A stretch of DNA of 64,000 nucleotides from Bettongia penicillata ogilbyi (lineage: Eukaryota > Chordata > Mammalia > Diprotodontia > Potoroidae): the NCBI GenBank assembly GCA_023548195.1, contig JAJHZJ010000061.1, forward strand, positions 1,342,771 to 1,406,770, in the 5' to 3' direction. The position numbers and the translations under genes are program-made. This document shows, in pieces, positions 54,733 to 64,000 of the stretch (position 1 is the stretch's first letter; each line of letters opens with the position of its first letter). The notes under the pieces were generated by a model that was given only the letters and a program-made list of their open reading frames with translations, did no database searches and was not told where the DNA came from.

Positions 54733-56826
54733 ACATACATTTGTATTAAATGCATTTTCACCTTAGTCATGTTGCATAGAAGAATTAAAATGAATAGGAG
54801 AAGCCATTAAAACAAAACATAACAAAAGAAAAAATGATCTGCTTCATCTGTGATCCAATTCCATAGTTCTTTCTCTGCATGTGGGAGGGATTTTTGCCTC
54901 AAGAGTCTATTGGGAATTTTTTAGGTTCTTGCATTGCTGCAAAGGGCTAAGTCTACCAGAAAAATTCCTTGCACACTGTGGTTGTTGCTGTGTACCAAGT
55001 TCTTTTGGTTCTGCTCCTTTCACTCACCATCAGTTCATATGTATCCTTCCAGACCTCTCTAAAGTCTTCCTGTTCATCATTTCTTATAGCATAATAGTAT
55101 TCCATTACATTCATATACCACAACTTGTTCAGCCATTCCCCAGTTGATGAGCATCCCATTGATTTCCAGTTCTTGACCACCACAAAGAGAGGTGCAAAAA
55201 TATTTTTGTACATGTGGGACCCTTTCCCATTTTTGTTATCTCTTTGGGATGCAGTCCTAGCAGTGATATTGCTGAGTCAAAGGGTATGCACATTTGTAGC
55301 CCTTTGGACATAGTTCCAAATTGCTCTACAGAATGGTTGGATCAGCTCTACCAACAATGAATTAGTGTTCCAACTCTCCTACATCTTCTCCAACATTTAT
55401 TGAATTTCTATTTTACCCTCCAGTTCTAGAATAGCAGGGCAATTTTCCTTGATAATTTCTTGAAAGACGCTGTCTAGATTCTTTTTTTTATTATCATGGC
55501 TTTCAGGTAGTCCAACAATTCTTAAATTATTTATCCTGGATTTATTTTCCAGATCAGTTGTTTTTCCGGTGAGATATTCTACATCTTTTATTTTTTCATT
55601 CTTTTGATTGTGTTTTATTGCTTCTTGATGGAGTCATTAGCTCTCATTTACCCAATTCTAATTTTTAAGGAATTATTTTCTTCATTAAGTTTTTGTATGA
55701 CCTTTTCCATTTGGCCAATTTTGACTTGTAAGGCATTCTTCTCTTCACTGGATTTTTATGCCTCTTTTACCATTTGGCTTATTCTGGGTTTTAAGGTATT
55801 GTTTTCTTCAGTATCTTTTTTTTTGTGCTTCCTTTACCAAGTTGTTGACTCTTTTTTCATTATTTTCACACGTCACTGTCATTTCTATTCCCAATTTTTT
55901 CCTGTACCTTTCTCATTTGATTTTTAAAAGCCTTTTTGAGCTCTTCCAAGAATTCTTTTTGGGCCTAAGACCAATTCACATTTTTTCTTTGAGGCTTCGG
56001 ATATGTAGCAATTTTGACTTTGTTGTCTTCTTCTGAGTTTTGATCTTCCCTGTCACTGTAATAACTTTCTATGGTCAGGATCCCCTTTTTTTTCTGTTTG
56101 CTCATTTTTCCAGTCTATTTCTAAATTTTTAACTTACTGTTGAAGTTTGACTCTCCTCCCAGGGTGGAGGGGACACTGTTCAAAGTTTCTGGTTTTTTGT
56201 GGCACTATTTTCAGAACTTGTTCCTGGGTGTTTGTAAGCTTTCAGTTCTTCCAAGGTGCTGTGGTCTAAGGAGAGGTGTGTTTGCTACTCTCCTGGTTTG
56301 TGCTCTGGTCTGTAAGTGACCGCAAGCACTCTTTTCTGCTCTGAAACTGTGACCAGGGTCCCCACCCCCCTGAAACTGCAAGCTCTGGTGTGCTAGTGCT
56401 CCTCACCCTGGAACTGTCACCTCGATCCAAGTATGGGCAGTGAAGCAGAGTCCTACACCCAGTGCCAGAAAAGGGAAGAGACTCCTGTAATCTCCTTCTA
56501 AACAGTTGTCCAACACCCTTGCCTTCTGGCCTAAGAGCTCCCAAAGTAGGTGCTACCACCATTGATTCATTCACCCCTAAGGCCTATTGCTTGTTTGCTA
56601 GTTCACTATATGTGCAGGACTTTGCTCCAATCTTACCCCATTGTATTAGACCTTTTCTGCAGTTTTTCTAAGTTGTCTTGGACTGGAAAATTGTTGCAAA
56701 CCATTCTGTTATGGGTTCTTCCACTCCAGAATTTATTTTGAGGTTTTAATTAAAGTTGTTTAGAGGGGAATCTGGGAGAGCTCAGGTGAATTTCTGTCTT
56801 TTCTCTGCCATCTTGGCTCTGTCCCT

Positions 56827-57819
56827 TCAAACTCCTTGTTATATAGTTCAGTCGTTGTTGAGAAAACAGTCATTTTAGTTGATGTCATTGATTTTTTTTA
56901 AAAAAACAAATCTTCTTTGAAACAAACTATTAAGTTATACAGATTTAATTTCTATGAAATTAGGCATAGGAATTAGACCTCTGATTTTGTTAGAGTAGGA
57001 AATTCCATCTACCAATGCACCTTGCTTACAGCTTTAGTCACATAGAATAGTAAGAGCTTAAATAACTTACTCAGGATCACATATACAGTATGTATTGGAG
57101 ATGAGACTTGAAATCAGATGCAACTGTATTCAAGGTCAGCTCTCTACCCACTTATACTGAATTGCCTCTAATAAAATCAACATTTAATAATCTTAATTTA
57201 ACTTTTTATATTAAATTTCAGCTCTGAAAATAAAATCTTAAGTATAATATGAGGAAAAGAGGATTAAAAAGTTATTAATAAAAGTAGGGGTCAACAAATT
57301 ATTTTAAGTATCTGACTGCAGATGGCAAGATTTTAACCCAATTTTCTCATCTCCAAGTCCTGCACGCTTTCCACTATATTTGAGGAGAGGAAGTTCTAGT
57401 TAATCCTTGACCTCCCTGAACTTGCACTATTATTATTAGTATCTAATAGTAAGAATTGACAATATTATTAAGTTAATATGTTGGGAGACATATTTTAAGA
57501 TGTGTCAGTGATTTCCAACCTGATTTATGATTATGGCTTCTAATCCATAAAACTTTACTACTAAATATTCTTTTAAAAACCCATAGGCTTAAGGAAAAAA
57601 GAAACCCTGCAACCTTGTTGGACAAGGTGGATGATAACCTAATATAGTGTGATCAAGCTTTAACTCTTCATTGATTGGAGGAGGGAGGAGGAATAAAAAG
57701 GCCCTAGTTTATCACATTTTCCAGTGGGAAAAATCAACTAAGTATTGCCTGAGCCCTGGTGTAAGAAACAAAATTGAAAAAGTTGCACAGACCACATGTC
57801 ATTTTTATACACACTAGAG
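56827..57819. other. Intron 7 stretch with a MIR (about 57020-57175, minus)
   Basis: The MIR relic has TTAAATAACTTACTCAGGATCACAT and GAGACTTGAAATCAGATGC. From 57180 to 57819 nothing is recognised; a doubtful exon candidate at 57587 is discussed under rejected items. Confidence 0.5.
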
Positions 57820-58075
57820 AGGAAATATACTGCAATGGATAGATAGAAGAATTTGGATTCAGGAGAGATCTGAGTTCAGATTTTACCTAATGCTTACTAT
57901 CTTTGTTTACCATGATCAAATCACTTAAATCTCTCTGAACCTTAATTTCATCATCTCAAAAATGGGATAATACCTCTATTTACCTTCCTTCCAGAGTAGT
58001 TGAAAGGATCAAATGAGATAATATAAAGCATTTTGCAAATTTCAAAGCAATACGTAAGTGCCAGATATTATTATG
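57820..58075 (+). mobile_element. MIR SINE, sense
   Basis: AATTTGGATTCAGGAGAGATCTGAGTTC, CTTAATTTCATCATCTCAAAAATGGG and CAAATGAGATAATATAAAGCA: head, core and tail of MIR, nearly full length. Confidence 0.85.
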
Positions 58076-58825
58076 AAACCTCTTAACATTAAGAGGATGA
58101 GGGGAAGTGTAATTTTTCCTAGCTAAAAGAAGGGCAATGAAGGATCATGGCTTGGCCAGGGGGAAGCTTGGGAACTTTTAAAGCCAGCAGGATGAAGTGG
58201 CCTTGGCTAAGAGGATAGGAACATACTCCAAATTTGGGGATCAGCTGATTGCAAGTTAAGGGTGTGGCTACCCCAAACTGAAGATATTCAAGCTTTGTCT
58301 AAATCTTTGTCCTACTTGAGAAGTGACTGCCTATACGAAACCTTGATATTGCCCTATTACTACTAGCAAGACCCACTGAATTTATTCCTCCTCCATTGTC
58401 ATTTCCTCCATCTTCCCCATCACCACTTGGTGAACCAGAATCACTTACCCTCAGGAGTTTCCTGTTCTTTTTCAACTTTCCTTTTTTTTTTAGTTGTATA
58501 TAGTTTTATGATGAATTTTGTCTCCTGATAAAGATAAGCTGATTTTTATTGCATTCTGAGTAAATGCATAAATGGGTAGTTCAATGAGGAAGAATGAAAG
58601 GAATTTATGTACTAATAGCTCTAACTTTATCTATAAAATCATACTGAAGTGCTTGTAGTCTCTCTCTCTTTCCCTTTCTCCCTCCCCCTCTCTCCCTCTC
58701 CCCTTTTCTTTCTCCTTCCCTAAGAGGCTTCAATGAAATAAGTTATTTTATTCACTATGCAGTAAAAACAAGTTGCCTTCATGCTTAAATTCTTGCACTT
58801 CCTGTATACAACATAGATTTTGTTA
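58076..58825. other. Intron 7 stretch; pyrimidine tract at 58656-58725
   Basis: CT-rich simple sequence on the right; otherwise nothing recognised. Confidence 0.45.
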
Positions 58826-58829
58826 TATT

Positions 58830-59640
58830 AGAGTCTCAGTGCTAAACAAGATTTCAGTGATCATCCAGTCCAACCTCTAAATGAGCAAGAATTCCCTCTA
58901 AAGCATATCTAAGTGACAAGACATCTTTACTGAGGACCTCCAATGATGAGGAGCTACTTGTTACCTCTCAAAGCAGCCCATTCCATATTTTGGATAGCTT
59001 TAATTGTGGTGAAGTTTTTTCTTGTATTGAACTGAATTTTCCTCTCTAAATTTTATCCATTGTTCCTGGATGCTAACCATTCTTCCACATGATGATCCTT
59101 CAGGTAATTGTAGAAAACTTTCACATCCTCACTCTATTTTCTTCAAGCTGAAACATCCGCAGTTCCTTCAGTCATTTTCTTATGACAGTTTCATATTTAA
59201 GCATTCTGGTTTACCCTCCTCTGAATGTCCTCCAGTTTATTCATCTCCTTCTTAAAATGTGAAGCTAAAATGTGGAAATCAGGGTTAAATATAGTACTAG
59301 AGTTGAGGTCTGACCAGGTGACAATACAGTGGGATTATCACTTCATTAGTACTGGATTTCCCCCATTTTAGTCACTCTATCTGTATTAATCCAACTTTAA
59401 ACCACATTAGTTTTTTTGACTACCAAGCCAGACTGCTTCTAAACTGATATTGAGCTTGACTCCCATTAAAATACCCAAGTCTTTTTTTTTAACATGAGCT
59501 ACTAAAGTTTAGTCATATCTCTTTTTGTATTTATCTTACTTTTTTTAACCTACGTAAGATTATGTGTTTACCCCACTTATTTTTATTTTACTAGATTTGA
59601 CCCTATGAACCTGACCTATAGAGATCTTTTGGGATTTTGA
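58830..59640 (-). mobile_element. CR1/L3 LINE, antisense
   Basis: CAGTGATCATCCAGTCCAACC at the left and CTTTCACATCCTCACTCTATTTTCTTCAAGCTGAAACATCC, CTGAATGTCCTCCAGTTTATTCAT and GAGTTGAGGTCTGACCAGGTG form the complement of the CR1/L3 3' half. Confidence 0.75.
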
Positions 59641-60115
59641 TTCTCTTCCGTGCATTCCTATCTTTTGATCACCTAAAAACTGGAAAAGTATTGTGTTTTC
59701 ATGCAAGTTAAGAGCTATGCTTTGAATTTGTTAATGTAAATACTCCTGTGTGGAGAGATTTAAGGTTGGAACGTGCTCATTTACTGCTTTATGCCAGAGC
59801 ATTAGCTATTGAAAGAATGAATTCTGAAAAGATTTTAACTGACACAAAACTGAAGTATTTCTAAATCAAATACTTCAAATTTAAATAAGTCTTTTCATGT
59901 ATTCCAAGCTCTTTTCCCTGAAATATTTTGTATATATGTATATATAATACCATGGAGCTATGTAATTTTAGCAATTTCCAGGAAATAATGTAAATATTTT
60001 ATTAGTCTCAGTATAAATTAACTTGGAAAATACTAATTAAGACAATGAAATAAAACTTTAAATGAGGATTCCTTGGAGCAATTTCACTAGAAAACTTGGT
60101 AGTCAGCAAAACCAT
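59641..60115. other. Intron 7 stretch, nothing recognised
   Basis: AT-rich; short TA run near 59930. Confidence 0.4.
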
Positions 60116-60119
60116 GTAT

Positions 60120-60880
60120 GTCACTGGCCCAGCCCAAATGTCATTTCATCTCTGAAGTCTTCCCTGAGGCTTTTCCCGCCACAATAACTAGAAATCATCT
60201 CCCTCTCCTCTGAACTACTCTGCCTCTCTTATTGCACTTTCACATTCAAATTTATAGTTGTTTATGCACATTCAATTTTTTCTCCAGTACTTTTTATGCT
60301 CCAAGAAGGCAGATTTTATGTTCTATTCTTCCTTATAACCCCCATAGTACCTAGTATAGTGCCTTGTGTATATACCAGGCATTCAAGCCAAGTCAAGAAG
60401 CATTTATTAAGCACCTACTAAGTATCTGGCAATACACAAAGCAATGGAGAAGAAACAAAAAAAAGGCAAAAGTAGTCCTTGCTCTCAAAGGGCTTCCAGT
60501 CTAATGGTCAAGACAAAATGCAAGCAACTATGTACAAATATGTACACACATATACATATATATGTGTATGTATATTTTATATATGTATATATACATACAG
60601 CAAACATATGTATGTGTGTGTATGTGTGTCCGTGAAACAGTCCACAGATGGAAAGTTCTAGAATTAAAGGAGATCAGGAAAGGTTTCTTGCACAAAGTAA
60701 GATTTTAGCCAGACCTTGAAAGTTATTTCTTATTACATCTTTCAAGGAATCTTGATTGATCTTGATATATGGGTGGGAAGACATTGTCATAAATATAGAT
60801 GAACAAAGAAGCCAAGGATTGCAAAGAAGAGAGGGATGATGTGCTTCAGGAAAAGCCCAAAGTACATTTATTGATCTCAA
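60120..60880. mobile_element. Two L2 ends in opposite orientation with a TA/TG microsatellite
   Basis: 60120-60385 is a sense L2 3' end (GAAGTCTTCCCTGAGGC, CCATAGTACCTAGTATAGTGCC). 60386-60880 starts with the complement of an L2 3' end (GCATTTATTAAGCACCTACT, CTTGCTCTCAAAGGGCTTCC). A compound microsatellite lies at 60540-60630. Confidence 0.65.
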
Positions 60881-61485
60881 ACTTCACAAAACAGCAAAGG
60901 TCCATCTTTTTAATACAGACATTTTTTCAGTATTGCTGTATGGCAACATGATCTGGTACTGTGCTATCTCCTTAGAACTAATTACATGATATAAAGGGAA
61001 GGTAGCCTAGTCACATGACAAGATCAAGGGATAATAGGTGAACAGCCAAAGAGATGCTCTTGTGATGTTGAAAGAAAGCAAGAAAAGTCTTGAGTAAATT
61101 GGGTGGATCCCATGTGGTGAATTTTGTGAAAGGTACAGATCCCAATTGTACAAGATTTGTTGGCATGGATGGATTGTGACATATATTATTGGAGTGCACT
61201 ACTAAATCAGTGAGATCACAGATACATTTGAGTATCTTAGTATGTCACTGTTTAATAGTCATTAAGGATCAGAAAAATTAAAATATCCATTTGAAATTTT
61301 AACCATTAATTTTTTATTATGTCTACTTATTTGATCTTCAGGATTAAACTTTTCAGTACTCAACACATGTGTACTAAACCATATAGTATCTAAATTCTTT
61401 TTTCTCCCCAGAGAAAAACCCAAAGATCTATTGGAGGCCAGCTTTTTATCCATTACTTTAAGCTGCCTCTCATTCATTCTTTTTA
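60881..61485. other. Intron 7 stretch, nothing recognised
   Basis: No exon or clear repeat. Confidence 0.4.
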
Positions 61486-61489
61486 AAAT

Positions 61490-64000
61490 TTTTTTTTATT
61501 TTAGACTTTAATACTAAAACAAATATGTAATAATAAAAGGAACCATTATATTATAAACTTAAATATTAAGACTTAAATATAAAATAATAAAAGAAAAATA
61601 TCATTTGCACAGCAGAACATGAGAGGATTTAAAAAATATAGCAATAAATTTCCATTTCAGGGGAGCTGTATATTAACTATTACAGATTATGTTGAAGTTG
61701 TCCATCTTTTCTTCACTTCCTTGTATGTTTTCTGTTCTTCTCCCCTGTATACTTTTTACTTTGTTCTTTTTTTCCCCTTTCTCCTACCTCCCCCCAGGCT
61801 ACAATTAAGCATGAATATATTTATGTATAGATATTGATATACACACATACACACACCTATATGTACATATAGATATACATACATATATACACATATACCT
61901 ACATACATATATAAACATATACTTTCCCTGAGATGCTACTCCTAATCTTTTTTTGTTTGTGTGTATCTGCTATTTCCTCTGTCTCCTGACTCCTCTGCTT
62001 TACTTCTACTCATTACCTTGCTCTCCTATTACTTAACCTAACCGCCCGCAACAATTCCTCTCTTATCCTCCCATTCCCATAAATCTAAACACCATTTTAT
62101 ATGCTCCTTTGACCTATTACCTTGCCCTCCCCAAGATCCCTCTCTTTTCCTCCCATTCCCATCTACTATAAACATAAATCTAAACATCCTTCTATATCCT
62201 CCTTTAAACTATTCTCTCCCCCTCCCCTCTAAAGATCTCTCCCTTATCCTCCCCACCACCACTTAGCATTTTATTTCTCTCTAAATTTAAAAGACTTTTA
62301 TACTCTTCTAGATGTATATATATCATTCCCTCTTGAATCCATTCCCAATGAAAGTTGATTTCCACAATGAACAGCTCTCCTCCCCATCTAATTCCTCTGT
62401 ATCTGTTCTTCCTCTTGTACCTCATTTGTATAAGATAATTACTCTTTCTAGCTGTCCCTGAATGGTTTTACTTTTTGAAATTATATCATGCTTAGGTCTA
62501 CCCCCAATTTTTCTTAGGAACTACTACCCAGTTACTAATAACAATCTTAGACATAGGTTTTATATTTTACATATATAAAAATTATTGAGTCCCTTATAAT
62601 TGGTCTTTGGTATGTACCTTATATTTCTTTTGGCTCTTTTATGTCAAATTTTCTATTAAGTTCAGGTTTTGTTCTGTTTTGTTTTTTTTAACAAAGTTCT
62701 GAAAGTCTGACAGTTCATTAAATGTCCATTTTCTTTTCCACCCAGGTTTATGTTTAGCTTTGCTGGGTATGGCATTTTCGGCCACAACCCCAGCTCCTTT
62801 GTTTTTCCATATATAGTGTTCCAAGACTGATGGTCTTTTAGTGTTGTCACTGCTAGGTATTCTGTGTTTCTAACTGTGGCACTACCATATCTAAATTGTT
62901 TTTTTTCTTGTTGCTTGTTGTATTTTACCCTTGAGTTGGGAGTTTTGGAATTTGACATAATATTCCTGTGAGTTTTCCTTGTAGGATCTCTTTCAGGTGG
63001 TGATCTGTGGATTTTTTCTATTTCTGCTTTTCCCTCTTGTTCTTCAGGATAATTTTCTTGTTTCTTGTATTATCGTATCAAGATTCTTTTTCTGATCATA
63101 GCTTTCAGGTAGTCCAGTTAGTCTTACCTTTTCTCTTCTTGATCTGTTCTCCAGATCAGTTGTTTTTCTTTTGAGATGTTTCACATTCTTTACTATTTTT
63201 TCCTTCTTTGTGTTTTGTTTTATTATTTCTCAATCTCTTATAACTTCCCTGCCTTTCCCTTGCCCAATTTTGATTTGAAAGGAGTCATTTTCTTCCTTAA
63301 AATTCTGGATCTTTTCTGATTGATTGACTTTTTTTTTCATAATCTCCTTGTTTTTCTTGGGTGGTTCTTATTTTTTTTTAAGTTTCTCTTCAGTCTCTCT
63401 CATTTGATTTCTAAAGTCTTTAAAATTCTTTCATGAATTCTTTTTGGGCAGGTGACCATTTGACATTACTCTTTGGGGCAGAAGAGGGTTTCTTGGCTTC
63501 ACTATCTTCCTTTGAAGACAAACCCCAGTCTTCTCAATTCCCATAGTAAATCTATGGTTGGAATCTTTTTCCTTTGCTCCTTTATAATAGCTTAATTTTT
63601 GTAATCACCTCTAGTCATGAGATATGGGGGGGATGCGTTTGGCCCCAAATCCTCCTTCAGTTTTCCTCTCTGACCTTGAACTCAAACCAAGACCTCCAGC
63701 CTCCTGTAAATACCCACAGGCAGTGGTGTTACTGCCTCACTTCTTCTGTACGTACCAGGCAGGTGCTGGATAGATCCTTCTTGCCCTTGGTTGTATCTCC
63801 ACAGCATAGCTGGGTCCAGCAGTCCTTGTCAGCAGAGGTTCCCTTGATCTTCCCTGGCTCAGAAGCTCAACTTCTCTCACTATCCTAGGAGGGGGCAGTT
63901 TTTGTGGCTGAGGACAAGGCAGCCTCCCAACCCAGCTAATCCCTGGGCTTGCTGTTTGTTATTTAAGTGGTCCTTAGCCTAGAGGTTTTTACTTTTCACT
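61490..64000 (-). mobile_element. Antisense L1 (HAL1-like) running off the window
   Basis: Starts with a T-run (poly-A tail in antisense) and has a pyrimidine-rich 3' region with a TA/CA microsatellite at 61835-61925. The minus strand at 62639-62958 encodes the ORF1 C-terminal domain (PKMPYPAKLNINLGGK). 63060-63200 has the LENRSRREKVRLTGLPES block, and 63250-63450 the coiled coil. 63450-64000 is the 5' region. No ORF2 lies between ORF1 and the tail. Confidence 0.7.

Larger units (their letters stand above)
46742..55401 (-). mobile_element. Inner 5'-truncated L1 inserted in ORF1 of the outer L1, itself split by the retrovirus
   Basis: The L1 parts are 46742-46905 and 54739-55401, about 0.83 kb. 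The minus strand of 54953-55311 encodes the ORF2 C-terminus (KLWYMNVMEYYYAIRND). An A-rich tail ends at 46742. GAATTTCTATTTT occurs at 46729-46741 and 55402-55414: a perfect 13-bp target duplication. Confidence 0.88.
44815..56826 (-). mobile_element. Outer L1 (HAL1-like, ORF1 present, RT missing), split by a later insertion
   Basis: Segments 44815-46728 and 55415-56826, about 3.3 kb together. The right end is a complete L1 5' end: the minus strand starts GAGCCAAGATGGCAGAG at 56815. Next come a 5' UTR and ORF1: coiled coil (55.5-55.93 kb), the RRM-type NNLRIVGLPES block near 55.5 kb, and the C-terminal domain QPRITCPAKLSI at 46.4-46.55 kb. No endonuclease or RT domain follows; ORF2 C-terminal-like sequence and the L1 3' end close it at 44.8 kb. 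ORF1 is cut by the inner L1 at 46729/55414 and has stops. Confidence 0.8.

Noticed and set aside
57587..57650. Candidate last exon of CCDC169 after CCATAG, in phase with exon 7 and ending at TAG after 18 codons
   Set aside because: There is no pyrimidine tract before the acceptor, no donor or poly(A) evidence, and the peptide (KEKRNPATLL...) shows only a chance-level likeness to the human tail.

Overview
This window is mammalian nuclear DNA, most likely from a marsupial. The repeat load fits that reading: CORE/MIR-type SINEs with clean target-site duplications, L1 copies with a marsupial-type 3' end and ORF1, L2 and CR1/L3 LINEs, a BovB-type RTE element, hAT MITEs, and long TG/CA/TA microsatellites. 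I cannot name the species. There is no bacterial content, no CRISPR array and no operon.

The one cellular gene I can support is CCDC169 (coiled-coil domain containing 169), on the + strand. A CpG-rich promoter fills about the first 900 bases. Seven coding exons (456-538, 4180-4262, 7606-7716, 7799-7839, 25817-25915, 26114-26167, 43988-44061) join in phase with GT/AG introns and give 181 codons plus 2 nt. The human protein is, from memory, about 214 residues, so a last coding exon of about 30 codons is missing. It probably lies past base 64000 or was not recognised. Nearly everything else is intron 1 to intron 7 of this gene filled with repeats.

Layout: 1-900 promoter and exon 1; 1.3-7.5 kb L2 and antisense L1 with paired TG and CA microsatellites before exon 3; 7.8-25.8 kb (intron 4) SINEs, L2, RTE, CR1/L3, an antisense BovB-type LINE carrying a hAT MITE, and antisense L1 pieces; 26.2-44 kb (intron 6) two antisense L2 copies, hAT elements and a 14-unit 52-bp minisatellite whose units carry CCAAT boxes; 44.8-56.8 kb a three-level nest (L1 with ORF1, then a 5'-truncated L1, then an endogenous retrovirus); 57-64 kb further MIR, CR1/L3, L2 and antisense L1.

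The most unusual object is the endogenous retrovirus at 46906-54732 (minus strand, betaretrovirus-like). It has two 483-bp LTRs differing at 7 sites, a 6-bp target duplication and a tRNA-Lys1,2-type primer site. Its inside is scrambled: gag matrix, pol copy A (RT thumb, RNase H, deleted integrase), the start of env, then a second diverged pol segment (RT thumb, RNase H), then the rest of env. It is defective. The second item of interest is the minisatellite at 40142-40866, which has an exact 208-bp higher-order repeat and 12 phased NF-Y-type sites.
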